Source: Chryseobacterium oncorhynchi
Lineage (GTDB): Bacteria > Bacteroidota > Bacteroidia > Flavobacteriales > Weeksellaceae
NCBI RefSeq assembly: GCF_002899895.1
Contig: NZ_PPEI02000009.1
Location: 1-64,000 of the forward strand
Reading direction: 5' to 3'
DNA: 64,000 nt
Part shown: positions 16,630-26,606 of the stretch, piece by piece
Layout of the letters: every line of letters begins with the position of its first letter
Numbering within the stretch: position 1 is the stretch's first letter
Notes under the pieces: model-generated
What the model was told of the DNA's origin: nothing
Seen by the model: only the letters and a program-made list of their open reading frames with translations
The model's database searches: none
Made by a program: the position numbers and the translations under genes

Positions 16630-17070
16630 ATGTATATAGAATTATTAGGAAGGAAAATTTTAAGTTTAGTTACTCCGTATAAAAGAGTATTCTTTTCTAT
16701 CCAAGATGAAGAATTTGAAAGGGTTATTACGCTTCCATCAATTAAATCAGCTTCATACTTCATTTCATCCGGAGATATTCTCTATATTGATTCAATAGAT
16801 GATTTGGAAAAATTATGTTGGATAGATTATGACCTTGTAAATAGCCGGGATAAACACAATATTAGGCACAACGAAGACTTTTTAAAGTTTAAAGACATTG
16901 TTAAATCCTCTTTGTCGAAAAATGACAGTTTTAAAATTGTAGTAGGTTCTAAAATCATAATGTCAAATGTTTTACATTTAGCATGCAGCATTATACATGA
17001 GGATACGATTAGTTCTAATAATGGGGGATCCATTGTTCCGTTAAACAATAAATTAGAAGCTACAATATGA
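16630..17070 (+). CDS. hypothetical transfer-region protein, 146 aa
   Basis: A soluble 146-residue protein with no recognised motif. It overlaps the next gene by 4 bases (ATGA), so it belongs to the same operon. No function can be assigned. Confidence 0.55.
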   Translation: MYIELLGRKILSLVTPYKRVFFSIQDEEFERVITLPSIKSASYFISSGDILYIDSIDDLEKLCWIDYDLVNSRDKHNIRHNEDFLKFKDIVKSSLSKNDSFKIVVGSKIIMSNVLHLACSIIHEDTISSNNGGSIVPLNNKLEATI

Positions 17071-18326
17071 GCAAAAGAGATTTATATGACGATAGTGTTT
17101 TTGATGTTAATTCAATCGAGGATATCTTAAACGAAAAATCAATGACTATCCTGGCCAATCAGGAAGATAGTATATTATTTGAATTTGGAAACGATTTTTT
17201 TAAATACGACCTTCAGGAAAAAACCATGCTCCAGTATCCGGATTTTATATCTCTGAAAAATAATGTAAATTATAACGATTGTTCCCTTACGGATTATGGT
17301 TTCGCAATGGCTGATAGCATAAATAATAGTGAAGATCTTGAACTTCTTAAATACTTTGATCTGAAAGACAGAGAAAATTATATTAAAGAAGAACTTCACG
17401 GAGGTATTTTTACTATTCCAGCTAAAATTTCCGATAGGATAAATAAAAACAAAAATAATTTCAAAGATTTACCCGGAAAGACAAAAGAGCTAGATAGTAT
17501 TACTTCTATGTCAAATGCTTTTGTAGACACCTTGGCGCTGCTATTTTGCTATTATAAGTCAATAAAATTAAAAATGACTAAAGAAAAGCTGGTAGAAGGT
17601 GTACTTCAGAAATACAACCAAAAAAATTTATATTCAATAATTCAAAATAAAGATCTTTTATACGAAGTTCCAGAATTAAAAAATGTTGTGCAGAAATGCA
17701 ATGATTTTTTAGTAAAAGTAGAAGTTGATAAAGGTTTCTCCACTCTTCAAGAAAAATTGGATGCCGTCAAAGACCTTGCTGATCATGCCTTTTCATTAGG
17801 AGATCCGGAAATACTAGAAACCTGTAAAAAGGTAGCAGAAACTGAAATATTTAAAAATAATATTTCAAATGTCAAAGAGAAATTAGAAGTTATCTCTGAT
17901 CAACTTGCTAATGATTTGCCACAACTAAATCAAAAGCTGACTGATAATATATCGGAAAATCTAAAATCAATGAATGATATCCATAAAGAAGGTTTTACGA
18001 AATTATTTAGTGAAACGCTCAATCTTAATCCACAAAATAGAGAAGATAAACTAGAATTTCTAATTGCTAATAATTTTCTTGCTCGTGCTTTAGTTAAAGA
18101 TACTTCAGATGAATATGATTTCTCGATAGTTGATTACATTTCATCTGCATTCCCAGATCATATTAATGGAGATTTTGATAAATCATTTATGAAATATATT
18201 TCTGATTCTAAAGAACTTGATACCGTAAGATATGGAAATGTTAAATATCTTGTAGAACAAATTTGTGAAAATGTATTAGGCGTTAAAGAGGAAAAAGAAA
18301 TTAAATTTACTATCACAAACTCATAA
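17067..18326 (+). CDS. hypothetical transfer-region protein, 419 aa
   Basis: A 419-residue acidic, helical cytoplasmic protein. The region from about residue 220 to 330 is predicted coiled coil with many Glu/Lys/Leu heptads. No membrane segment or enzyme motif is visible. It is overlapped by the upstream gene and ends 1 base before the next. Confidence 0.55.
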   Translation: MSKRDLYDDSVFDVNSIEDILNEKSMTILANQEDSILFEFGNDFFKYDLQEKTMLQYPDFISLKNNVNYNDCSLTDYGFAMADSINNSEDLELLKYFDLKDRENYIKEELHGGIFTIPAKISDRINKNKNNFKDLPGKTKELDSITSMSNAFVDTLALLFCYYKSIKLKMTKEKLVEGVLQKYNQKNLYSIIQNKDLLYEVPELKNVVQKCNDFLVKVEVDKGFSTLQEKLDAVKDLADHAFSLGDPEILETCKKVAETEIFKNNISNVKEKLEVISDQLANDLPQLNQKLTDNISENLKSMNDIHKEGFTKLFSETLNLNPQNREDKLEFLIANNFLARALVKDTSDEYDFSIVDYISSAFPDHINGDFDKSFMKYISDSKELDTVRYGNVKYLVEQICENVLGVKEEKEIKFTITNS

Positions 18327-18327
18327 A

Positions 18328-18897
18328 ATGAATCTAGGATTAATAATTGGACTAGGGATAGCTTTTTTTATCGGCTATATAATTTTTCAAGTAGTCACGC
18401 ATAAAGGTAAATTACAAATGCATTCTACTAATGATAATAGGGAAGATCTTGAACTTATTGCTAGGAACAGGGAAATGGAACTCATTAGTAATACTAAGCG
18501 TGTTCAAAGTATTGCGGAAAAAAATAATCTATTTAAGCGCTCATTCATTAATAAATTTGGAGAAGATGCACTAAATTACAGTCCTGATCAACCGGAATGG
18601 TCGGCAAAAAGTATTCCTGATGAAAAAGTTTCACCTGGTGAAGTTTTTTCTTTTGAAGAAAATCTTTTCTCTAATGAATCTGAAATAAATGGACTTCCGG
18701 AAAACGAATTAGCAGAGTTTACCAAACTTGCAGGACTCACAGAAGAGTTAGGCTCAATGGCTCTAAATGATATTTCAATAACCTCAATAGAAAAGAATAC
18801 GATGAATAAAGAACATAAATTAGAGGATAATTACACTGAATCACAATTATTCGAAATAGACTGCCTTTACAATACTTTCAAAGCATTCTACAATTAA
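18328..18897 (+). CDS. membrane-anchored transfer-region protein, 189 aa
   Basis: An N-terminal transmembrane helix (about residues 3-22, LGLIIGLGIAFFIGYIIFQV) is followed by a charged, acidic soluble domain. It ends directly against the convergent transglycosylase gene. No family recognised. Confidence 0.55.
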   Translation: MNLGLIIGLGIAFFIGYIIFQVVTHKGKLQMHSTNDNREDLELIARNREMELISNTKRVQSIAEKNNLFKRSFINKFGEDALNYSPDQPEWSAKSIPDEKVSPGEVFSFEENLFSNESEINGLPENELAEFTKLAGLTEELGSMALNDISITSIEKNTMNKEHKLEDNYTESQLFEIDCLYNTFKAFYN

Positions 18898-19839
18898 TTA
18901 CTTTATGTAATATATAAATGTGTTTTTGGGGATTTCTTCCGTCACTATATGAGGATTAAGAAAATATAGAACTTCTAAATTTACTTTGTTTATTGAGGCA
19001 AAACTCCTAAAAGTAGTTGTTTGTTTTAAAGTCACTTCTCTTACCTCAGAATAGTTATATTTCAATCTTGGTAAATATGAATAATAGATACCATACATTT
19101 TTCCAATAAATCTTACTGCGTGGAAACTTGGAGCATAAGCTCTGGTTTCTGCAGGTAAGAATTTTCTTACTTTCCAGTAGTTTTTTGAACCTGCAGCTTT
19201 AATAGCTTTCAATACTCTTCCTTCTCCGGAATTATAAGCTGAAAGAACCAGGTTCCAATCACCAAATATTTTAAATAGCTGCTTTAAATATCTACAGGCA
19301 CTGTCAGTTGACATCAACGGATCATAGAATAAATTAACCTTATTGCTTTTAGCTAATCCATACTGTTTTCCTGTTAACGGCATAAATTGCCATAGTCCCG
19401 AAGCTCCTGCCCAGGATCCGGCTACCGGATTTAGATTGCTTTCGACAATTGGTAAATACTTTAGGTCTAATGGAAGATTGTACTCTTTTAGTTTTGCTTC
19501 AAAAAGTGGTTCGTAAAAGTTTAATAATCCATACGTTTTCGGGAGCCATGAATAAGAGGTGTACTTTGAGATGTAATCATCAATGATATCATTGTACTCG
19601 ATAATAACATCAGAATTACTATTTGAAAATTCAAAGTTATCTCTAATCTGAACACGTGTTACTTTAATTTCTGATTCAGAAAGTTTATATCCTTTTATAG
19701 TTTTTATCCATTTAGCATCACTCTCGTAATCTATAAATGAGAGACTGTCTTTAATGTCTGTTTTTACCATTTTAAGTTTTTGAGAACATACGGTAAGCGA
19801 GATAAGTAAGGCGGTAATTGTAATAATTTGTTTAAGCAT
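18898..19839 (-). CDS. lytic murein transglycosylase (SLT domain, MltD-like)
   Basis: A 313-residue exported enzyme with a signal peptide at residues 1-19. The SLT domain starts near residue 110. The catalytic glutamate is E133 in YLPIVESNLNP, followed by the family blocks GASGLWQF (about 145-152) and NLVLSAYNSGEGRV. It cuts peptidoglycan glycan strands and, in conjugation loci, opens the wall for the secretion channel (VirB1-like role). It is the only minus-strand gene within the transfer region. No LysM repeats are seen, so it is shorter than classical MltD. Confidence 0.9.
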   Translation of the reverse strand: MLKQIITITALLISLTVCSQKLKMVKTDIKDSLSFIDYESDAKWIKTIKGYKLSESEIKVTRVQIRDNFEFSNSNSDVIIEYNDIIDDYISKYTSYSWLPKTYGLLNFYEPLFEAKLKEYNLPLDLKYLPIVESNLNPVAGSWAGASGLWQFMPLTGKQYGLAKSNKVNLFYDPLMSTDSACRYLKQLFKIFGDWNLVLSAYNSGEGRVLKAIKAAGSKNYWKVRKFLPAETRAYAPSFHAVRFIGKMYGIYYSYLPRLKYNYSEVREVTLKQTTTFRSFASINKVNLEVLYFLNPHIVTEEIPKNTFIYYIK

Positions 19840-19894
19840 TATTTGATCAATTATTTTTTAGAATATCATTATTTAAAAAATTAAATTACTAACT

Positions 19895-19928
19895 TTGTCA
19901 CAGAACAAAATTAATAATTATAACTTTG
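19895..19928 (+). promoter_or_regulatory. promoter of the coupling-protein operon
   Basis: TTG at 19895-19897 and TAACTTTG at 19921-19928 with a 23-base spacer fit the Flavobacteriia consensus. A second TAACTTTG at 19890-19897 may be an additional or overlapping promoter. The operon starts at 19980. Confidence 0.55.
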
Positions 19929-19979
19929 TTACAAAAGCATTATTTTTTTTAAATTGCTTGTAGTAATAATACTAATGCT

Positions 19980-22418
19980 ATGATTGAGAATAATTACGAT
20001 AAAGAAACATATAAAAAAATGAGTCTTGTACTAGTCTCATTTACTCTCTTTCTTTGGATATATATGTCCTATGTGACATACTATTCTGTATTTCGAAAGT
20101 TTTATTCACATCCTGTACTGAATGATATAATTATTAGACTTCAATCTGATAAGCCTAATCCAATTATATCTATGGGGGTAGTAATTTTACTATATCTATC
20201 CGCCTTTCTTACTTTCAGTCCTACAAAGACTATTGCTAAAGAAAAAAAGGAAATTGTTGGATTAATTGGATTTTCTTCTCTCTTCCTGTTTTTTGGTTTG
20301 GCTGTCTTTCAATATTTTAAGGATTTAGGCTTTTTAGGAGTCATTTTTAATGCTATTTTCTTTTTTGGATTCTATTTTACTCTTCTTGAGTATCGTAAAA
20401 AAGTAGCAGAGGATCTTAAGAAAGATAGAAGAAATATTGTTGAAAGTCAGTTTGATCAAAAAAGAGAGAAGATTGAGACTCCATATTCTGTTAACATCCC
20501 TTACCAGTATCAATACAATGGAGCCCTTCACAAATCTTACATAAATATTGTTAACCCTTTTCGAGCGACTTTAGTAGGAGGTACACCAGGTTCTGGTAAA
20601 TCGTATGCGACAATCGAAGAAATGTTACGTCAATTTACAAAAAAAGGTTTCACTGGTGTTGTCTATGATTTTAAATTCCCAACACTCAGTAGGAAACAAT
20701 ACAATTATACCACCTGGTACCAAAATAATTATAAGATCAAACCCAGTGTCTATTTTGTCAATTTTGACGATCCGGAATATTGTCATCGCTGTAATCCCAT
20801 ATTGTCAGATAGTTTAGAAACAATTGCTGATGCAGAAGAAAATACCAAGGTATTAATGTTGAACATTAATAAAACATGGGTAGAAAAAGAAGGTGATTTC
20901 TTTACCGATTCAGCAAATGTTTTTGCGGCAATGTTAATGTGGTACTTAAAGATCTTAACAAAAAAATATGACTATGACGTGTGCTCTATACCTCATTTAG
21001 TTGCGCTTTCAACATTAGAAAGTACTGAAATTTTGTTCCTGATCCTTAAAGAATATAATGAGTTAAAGCCAAAAATGAAACCGTTTTCAGAGGCTTTAGA
21101 AAAAGGAGCATTAGAACAATTAGCGGGTCAGGTTGCTTCTGCAGGTGTTGCACTATCTAAAATCTCCTCTTTGGAAATGAATTACATTTTAACAGGAGAC
21201 GATTTTTCTTTTGATCTGAATGATCCATATGCCCCTAAAATTGTTTGTTTGGGAAATAACCCGGATAGACAATTAACCTATTCAGCTCCAATTGGATTAA
21301 TCCTAACAAAGTTGGCAAAGACACTCAACAAACAAGGAATGGATCCTTCTATGTATGTAGTTGATGAATTTCCTACAGTATATGTTAGAGGGATTGATAA
21401 TTTAATAGCTACCGGAAGGAGTAATAAAATAGCAACCGTTTTAGGTTTTCAATCCTTTGCCCAAATTATTGTGAACTACGGAAAAGAAATATCAGATCAA
21501 ATGCTGAGAATTTGCGGTACAAGAATAATGGGACAGATGATGGATGATGACGCAAAGATTATTTCAGAAAACATTGGAAAACAAAAGATTCTAAATATAA
21601 GTAACACTCTATCAGCAAACGATATTTCAATTGGAAATCAAACATCAATGGAAGACATCGTTCCATTGAGTACAATCTCTCAGTTCTCCCAAGGAACATT
21701 CTGCGGAGTAATTGCTGATGATTTTAGTAATAAAAATGATAACAAAATTTTTATGGGAGAACTTCTTCCACCTTTAGATTTAAAGGCAAGAGAAGAGGAT
21801 CTTCCGCTTCCCAAGATTTATGACATGACTCCTGATAATTTACAGGAACAGATTAATGCTTATAATTTAGGGAATGAGGCAGAGTTAAATGCTATTGGAG
21901 ATGTATTAATCACCAAAAATATCAATGATTGGTTATTAATTCTAAAAGATACCACCACTGAAAGAAATTTTTATGAGCTTTTTATTCATGAAAACAATTT
22001 TGAATACACCGTTTTTAAACAAATTCTCGAAGATCTTCTTTTCAGATCAAACCTTAAAGACTTTTTAGCAGCGCTACTAAATTCAGCAAAAAGTAAACAG
22101 TCAAAAGACAATGTTTTACAGCGCATTTTAACGTCAGAGGAAGTAGATATTTTGATTCAAAAAATGATACGATCGGGTATTTGTTATAGACACAAGCAAG
22201 AAATTTTACAGGCACATAATGATAATATCTACAATGATATATACAGAGTCGTTGCACTTGAAGTTCAAGATCTGAAAATTGATGAAGAAATATATAAGGA
22301 TAAACAACTGAAAGCATTAGCCATAAAATTCTTTGAAAAGATAGCTACCTCTGATCGATTCAACGATGAAATCATAAGAAGTCAATATCAAAAAATAACA
22401 GAAAAATTAAGAAAATAA
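19980..22418 (+). CDS. type IV coupling protein (VirD4/TraG family)
   Basis: An 812-residue membrane-anchored ATPase. Four hydrophobic segments occupy roughly residues 13-145. The Walker A GGTPGSGKSY is at about 200-209 and the Walker B MYVVDEFPTVYVRG near 457-470, followed by the family block GRSNKIATVLGFQS. It recruits the relaxosome to the secretion channel. The C-terminal 200 residues are a poorly conserved helical extension. A single in-frame protein with no truncation. Confidence 0.9.
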   Translation: MIENNYDKETYKKMSLVLVSFTLFLWIYMSYVTYYSVFRKFYSHPVLNDIIIRLQSDKPNPIISMGVVILLYLSAFLTFSPTKTIAKEKKEIVGLIGFSSLFLFFGLAVFQYFKDLGFLGVIFNAIFFFGFYFTLLEYRKKVAEDLKKDRRNIVESQFDQKREKIETPYSVNIPYQYQYNGALHKSYINIVNPFRATLVGGTPGSGKSYATIEEMLRQFTKKGFTGVVYDFKFPTLSRKQYNYTTWYQNNYKIKPSVYFVNFDDPEYCHRCNPILSDSLETIADAEENTKVLMLNINKTWVEKEGDFFTDSANVFAAMLMWYLKILTKKYDYDVCSIPHLVALSTLESTEILFLILKEYNELKPKMKPFSEALEKGALEQLAGQVASAGVALSKISSLEMNYILTGDDFSFDLNDPYAPKIVCLGNNPDRQLTYSAPIGLILTKLAKTLNKQGMDPSMYVVDEFPTVYVRGIDNLIATGRSNKIATVLGFQSFAQIIVNYGKEISDQMLRICGTRIMGQMMDDDAKIISENIGKQKILNISNTLSANDISIGNQTSMEDIVPLSTISQFSQGTFCGVIADDFSNKNDNKIFMGELLPPLDLKAREEDLPLPKIYDMTPDNLQEQINAYNLGNEAELNAIGDVLITKNINDWLLILKDTTTERNFYELFIHENNFEYTVFKQILEDLLFRSNLKDFLAALLNSAKSKQSKDNVLQRILTSEEVDILIQKMIRSGICYRHKQEILQAHNDNIYNDIYRVVALEVQDLKIDEEIYKDKQLKALAIKFFEKIATSDRFNDEIIRSQYQKITEKLRK

Positions 22419-22452
22419 AATTCAAGTTAAATCAATTTAAAAATTAAAATTT

Positions 22453-22755
22453 ATGAAAAAGAAAATTTCAATTTCGTTTTTTGCGGTACTTTCTTCAGTA
22501 CTAACATTTGCTCAATCAGGCTCAGTTTCTTCTATTCTGCAGAACCAAACTTCTGAAGTGAAAAGTTCTGTTACTACAATCAGTTCCTGGGTAATGGCCA
22601 TTATGGGATTGGCTGCTTTGGTACAAGCAATTCTAATTTTTACTTCATCACAAGGAACCGGGGAAGAGAAAATAAAGAAAGCGGGGACATGGATATTCAT
22701 GGTGGCCTTCTGTGCATTAGGTTTTGTGATTGTAAAAGCTTTATTCCCTAATTAA
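22453..22755 (+). CDS. traE: TraE-like pilin/channel protein (DUF4134)
   Basis: A 100-residue protein with a signal peptide (cleavage likely after TFAQ, about residue 20), then two hydrophobic helices: ISSWVMAIMGLAALVQAILI and IFMVAFCALGFVIVKALF. This VirB2-like arrangement and position before the DUF4133 and VirB4-like genes match Bacteroidetes TraE. Confidence 0.8.
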   Translation: MKKKISISFFAVLSSVLTFAQSGSVSSILQNQTSEVKSSVTTISSWVMAIMGLAALVQAILIFTSSQGTGEEKIKKAGTWIFMVAFCALGFVIVKALFPN

Positions 22756-22756
22756 T

Positions 22757-23086
22757 ATGCCGGCAAATGCATGGTTTATTGCTTTTATAGCAATTGTTAC
22801 GATTATCCGATTGGGCCTTATCATGGCAGGCCCAATGGATGCTCGGGCAAAGACAGATAAAATCGCAAACTGGATCATAGGTTTAGTTGTCGTGGTAATT
22901 GCATGGTTAGTTTTAGGAAAAATTTGGGGAGTTGAAACTGATGGATTCAAAGGGAAACAACCAACTGAAACTACAACAACAAGCTTTGATGATAGTAATA
23001 CGAATGTTAATAATCAATCCTATTATGGGAGTGGTTATGATGAACAAACTCAGGATGTTCCGATTAAAATACAACCAAAAAAATAA
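22757..23086 (+). CDS. small inner-membrane transfer protein
   Basis: A 109-residue protein with two membrane helices (about residues 3-24 and 37-54) and a polar Thr/Asn/Gln-rich tail. Its two-helix topology resembles the preceding TraE-like protein, so it may be a second VirB2-like subunit. It starts 1 base after that gene's stop and overlaps the next start. Confidence 0.6.
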   Translation: MPANAWFIAFIAIVTIIRLGLIMAGPMDARAKTDKIANWIIGLVVVVIAWLVLGKIWGVETDGFKGKQPTETTTTSFDDSNTNVNNQSYYGSGYDEQTQDVPIKIQPKK

Positions 23087-23424
23087 TGAAAAATAATAAT
23101 TTAAGGGGGTATGAAACCTTTCAGGTTTTAAAAAATGTGAGCAATCCGGTTATGTTCCTTGGTCTGCCGATGAAATTAGCATTATTCTTTTTAGGAGCTA
23201 TTATGATATCTGCTTTCATGGCTATGATTTTAAAATCTTTTGATGTAAGTATTATTGTTGCTATCGGGGTTCCATCTGCATTTGCTTTTATATCAATATC
23301 AGTTATTCGACTTTTCTACAAGAAATTTGGCATAAAAGGTTTTACAATGACTACCAGAAATAAGAATCTTCCTAATGAAATAAGAGCTGATAAATCTGTA
23401 CAACAAATATTAAAAAGAAAATAA
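23086..23424 (+). CDS. traF: TraF-like protein (DUF4133, VirB3-like)
   Basis: A 112-residue protein with two membrane segments (about residues 25-45 and 50-72). The N-terminal block YETFQVLKNVSNPVMFLGLP and the positively charged tail after FYKKFGIKGF are typical of DUF4133. It lies directly upstream of the VirB4-like gene, as VirB3 does. Confidence 0.8.
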   Translation: MKNNNLRGYETFQVLKNVSNPVMFLGLPMKLALFFLGAIMISAFMAMILKSFDVSIIVAIGVPSAFAFISISVIRLFYKKFGIKGFTMTTRNKNLPNEIRADKSVQQILKRK

Positions 23425-23427
23425 TTT

Positions 23428-25902
23428 ATGCCAGTATTATCTGAAATATTTCCAATTTATGACATTACTCATCAGGGATTGATGATAGGGGATACCAGAG
23501 CTTCTTTGACAGTTGCCTTTGAATTGGATTTGCCGATAGTTTTTACACTTGGACCTGAACAGTTTGCAGAACTTATTGAAAAATTCAGAACTTTTGTAGA
23601 ATTACTTGGTGAGGATGTAATTGTTCATAAACAGGATATATATCACAGAGAACTGTTTTCCTACCGAAGCCCAAAGCTCGAGAAAGAAGAATATAATGAT
23701 TTTATTGAAAGGAGCTATTCATTACATTTTAATGAGAGATCATATTTAAATTGTAGATCCTATCTATACATCACTAAGTTTAACAGTTCTGTTAGTGTAA
23801 AAAATCTTGTCTCAAAAGAATTTTCAAAAACAGACGAAAATGCATTTATAAGTACAGTTCAGTCGGCTGCTGCAGTTTTAGAAAAATTAATCAGATTCCG
23901 GTTCATTGATAAAGATGAGCTTTATTCTGTGAAAAGTCCAATCTCAAGGTTTATGAATTTTTCCTCTGCAGATTTGGAAGAATACAAAGACATAGATTTT
24001 TCAAACAACTCTATTCATGTTGGCAGCAATCAAATTAGAATATATTCAATAGAAGATCTGAATCAGTTTCCAACAGATAATATAGGGTATAACTCTTATT
24101 CGCAGAACCTGCCCACTTCTAATATGTTTGGTTTTGGCTATCTTTTAGATACTCCCCACGTCGTAAATCAATATATCTATATTCCTAATCAGAAAGATCT
24201 AATTCAGGATATTGATAAGCGAATGAGTAATCTAAAAGGATTTAATGTAAAAGGAAGTAACAGTTCTGCTTATGATGAACTTTCATTGTTTAAAGTAAAG
24301 CTTAATGAACTTTCATTACAGGGTGCATATTATCATTATAATGTAATGTGTTTTGATGACAATCCTCAATTGATTGATAAAAAAGTTGTTCAAGCATTTA
24401 CAGAGGCCAAGTTTAAAAAGAAAGAAAATACTTTAGTAAGAAAAGATCTGTTTCTATCTGCTATTCCAGGAAATTCTTCTTTGTTGGTATCTCAAAAGGA
24501 AAATTTAATGTGTCTCCTTACGGATTTAGAAAGTGCAGCTTTTTTAAACTATGAACAGAATTATCCGGATAACTGGACAGCTGTTCATGGAGTAAAACTG
24601 TGTGATCGTTTATATGGAATTCCAAGAGCTGTTGATTTCTTTATTGAACCTAAAAGAAAAGGGCTCATTAAAAATCAAAATATTGTTATTCTTGCTGGAT
24701 CCGGGGGTGGTAAATCCTATACCTGTAATCTTATTGATTTGGAATTGTATAGAGAGGGCGCTCATATTTTTACTATAGATGCCTCTTTTAGCTACAAACT
24801 ACAAAGTACGTTACATAACGGGGCTTATTTGTCCTTTGACGATGAAAATAAGATTTCATTTAATCCATTCTACGTTGATTGGTTGAAAGAAGAAAATGCC
24901 AAAGAATTATTTTCTAATCAATATAATATCAATGATAAAAAGCTATCTAAATATGTTGATTTTCTCGAAGATAAAACAAATACTCTTTTAGGTCTTTTAT
25001 GTGTAATGACTAAAAATGAAGGGGAATTAAGTGAACGTTTTGAAGAAAGTGTAAATCGCCAATTAATCTACAACTACTTTAAGGATCGATGCCTTACAAA
25101 TCGGGTTGAACAAATGAAATTTGATGATTTCTTTGCCTTTTCTAAAGAAAGCCTACTGAAGTTATTACAAGATAAAGGATTGACTAATGCTGACTTCAAT
25201 GTTAACAAATTTCATATGATGCTGGAAATATTCCATACTGGAAATTCCTTAGGCTATTTATTGAATTCGCAAGATGAGAAAATAAAAAACCTTGAAAAGC
25301 AAAGATATATTGTTATTGATGTTTCTAAGATTAGAGGGAATAAATTACTTTTTTCCGTAGTCTCTCTACTGGGTATGGACATTTATAATCAAAAAGTGGC
25401 AAAATTGCCAATTGGAGTTCGTAAAGTACTGAAAATTGACGAAGCATGGCAGGCAATCTCTTCTCCAGAAATGGCGACATTTTTAAAAGGTCAGGTTAAA
25501 GTAATTCGAAAATATGGAGGAAATACAATTTTCATTTCTCAGGAACTGTCTGATTTTCTGTCTTCTGATATTATTAAGGAGAGTATTATTAATAATTCAT
25601 CTATCAAAATATTCGCAGATATGGGTGAATACAAACAAAAGTTTGACCCAATTAAAACTGCGATGGCGATATCAGACAATACTGAAGCTAAAATAATGTC
25701 CCTGAATCAAAATAATAGGACTGATACTTTTTACAGAGAAATCTGTGTCTGTTTAGAAACATATTCTGAGGTATATGCAGTTGAAACACCAGGTGAACTT
25801 AAATGTATTTTCGAAACAGATCCTGATGAAGTTGCCAAAATTCTTCCTCAGGTAGCCAAACTCGGGATTGAATTAACCGCAATCAATTACGCTGGGAGAT
25901 AA
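23428..25902 (+). CDS. traG: TraG-like conjugation ATPase (VirB4 family)
   Basis: An 824-residue ATPase of the mating-pair-formation complex. The Walker A ILAGSGGGKSYTC is at about residues 421-433 and the Walker B VLKIDEAWQ at about 667-675, followed by the VirB4-type GGNTIFISQELSDFL. The N-terminal 400 residues match the TraG N-terminal domain in position. It powers substrate transfer and pilus/channel assembly. Full length for the family. Confidence 0.9.
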   Translation: MPVLSEIFPIYDITHQGLMIGDTRASLTVAFELDLPIVFTLGPEQFAELIEKFRTFVELLGEDVIVHKQDIYHRELFSYRSPKLEKEEYNDFIERSYSLHFNERSYLNCRSYLYITKFNSSVSVKNLVSKEFSKTDENAFISTVQSAAAVLEKLIRFRFIDKDELYSVKSPISRFMNFSSADLEEYKDIDFSNNSIHVGSNQIRIYSIEDLNQFPTDNIGYNSYSQNLPTSNMFGFGYLLDTPHVVNQYIYIPNQKDLIQDIDKRMSNLKGFNVKGSNSSAYDELSLFKVKLNELSLQGAYYHYNVMCFDDNPQLIDKKVVQAFTEAKFKKKENTLVRKDLFLSAIPGNSSLLVSQKENLMCLLTDLESAAFLNYEQNYPDNWTAVHGVKLCDRLYGIPRAVDFFIEPKRKGLIKNQNIVILAGSGGGKSYTCNLIDLELYREGAHIFTIDASFSYKLQSTLHNGAYLSFDDENKISFNPFYVDWLKEENAKELFSNQYNINDKKLSKYVDFLEDKTNTLLGLLCVMTKNEGELSERFEESVNRQLIYNYFKDRCLTNRVEQMKFDDFFAFSKESLLKLLQDKGLTNADFNVNKFHMMLEIFHTGNSLGYLLNSQDEKIKNLEKQRYIVIDVSKIRGNKLLFSVVSLLGMDIYNQKVAKLPIGVRKVLKIDEAWQAISSPEMATFLKGQVKVIRKYGGNTIFISQELSDFLSSDIIKESIINNSSIKIFADMGEYKQKFDPIKTAMAISDNTEAKIMSLNQNNRTDTFYREICVCLETYSEVYAVETPGELKCIFETDPDEVAKILPQVAKLGIELTAINYAGR

Positions 25903-25957
25903 CTCAGAAAGTTACTTCTCCACAACTACTTAAACTTTAATTATAAAAATTTTTACT

Positions 25958-26602
25958 ATGAAAAAAATATTTTTTCTTTTTAGCGTCTTACTAATAAATT
26001 ACTGTTACTCACAGATTCCAGTAACTGACGCTGCAGCGAATGCAAATTTGGTATATCTAAATACTCAAATAGCCACTTTAAATTCAAACTTAGCTACACT
26101 TAATAGTACAGCTAGTTCTCAAAAAGTAGAAGCCGTAAATACTCAAAAAAACACCTTAGACCAATTAGGTTTATCTAAAGACCAGGAGAGTCTTCTCTGG
26201 AAAGTTCCCGGCTATTTAAAACAAGGGATGGAAATAAAAAATATCCTAAAAAAGGAGAATCAAGTAATCCAATCTATTTCACAAATTAATTCATCGTTGA
26301 ATTCTTCAGGAATATCAGGTGAAGAACGAAGTAATATTATGAGTCAGGCTTATTCATTATTACAGAGTACCGGGCAAATTGTAGACATGGCCGTAAGCTT
26401 AATGTCAGATAATTCTTACAGAATGGATAATAATGAAAGGAGAAATTATCTTAAAGACATTGACAATACTCTTTCTTCAGTTTTAGGAATGGTCAATAGT
26501 TTAAAGGGATCTGCCAATGCCGCAGCAGCAGCAAGCAAATCTTCGTCGTCATTTAAAAATAATGCGAACAAAGTGCTTCAGAAAATTAATGTAAAAAATT
26601 AA
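25958..26602 (+). CDS. traI: TraI-like exported protein (DUF4141, VirB5-like)
   Basis: A 214-residue protein with a signal peptide (residues 1-19, ending YCYS) and a long helical mature part with repeated Leu/Asn/Ser heptads. Position between the VirB4-like and VirB6-like genes matches TraI of Bacteroidetes conjugative transposons (DUF4141), a VirB5-like component. Confidence 0.7.
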   Translation: MKKIFFLFSVLLINYCYSQIPVTDAAANANLVYLNTQIATLNSNLATLNSTASSQKVEAVNTQKNTLDQLGLSKDQESLLWKVPGYLKQGMEIKNILKKENQVIQSISQINSSLNSSGISGEERSNIMSQAYSLLQSTGQIVDMAVSLMSDNSYRMDNNERRNYLKDIDNTLSSVLGMVNSLKGSANAAAAASKSSSSFKNNANKVLQKINVKN

Positions 26603-26606
26603 GATC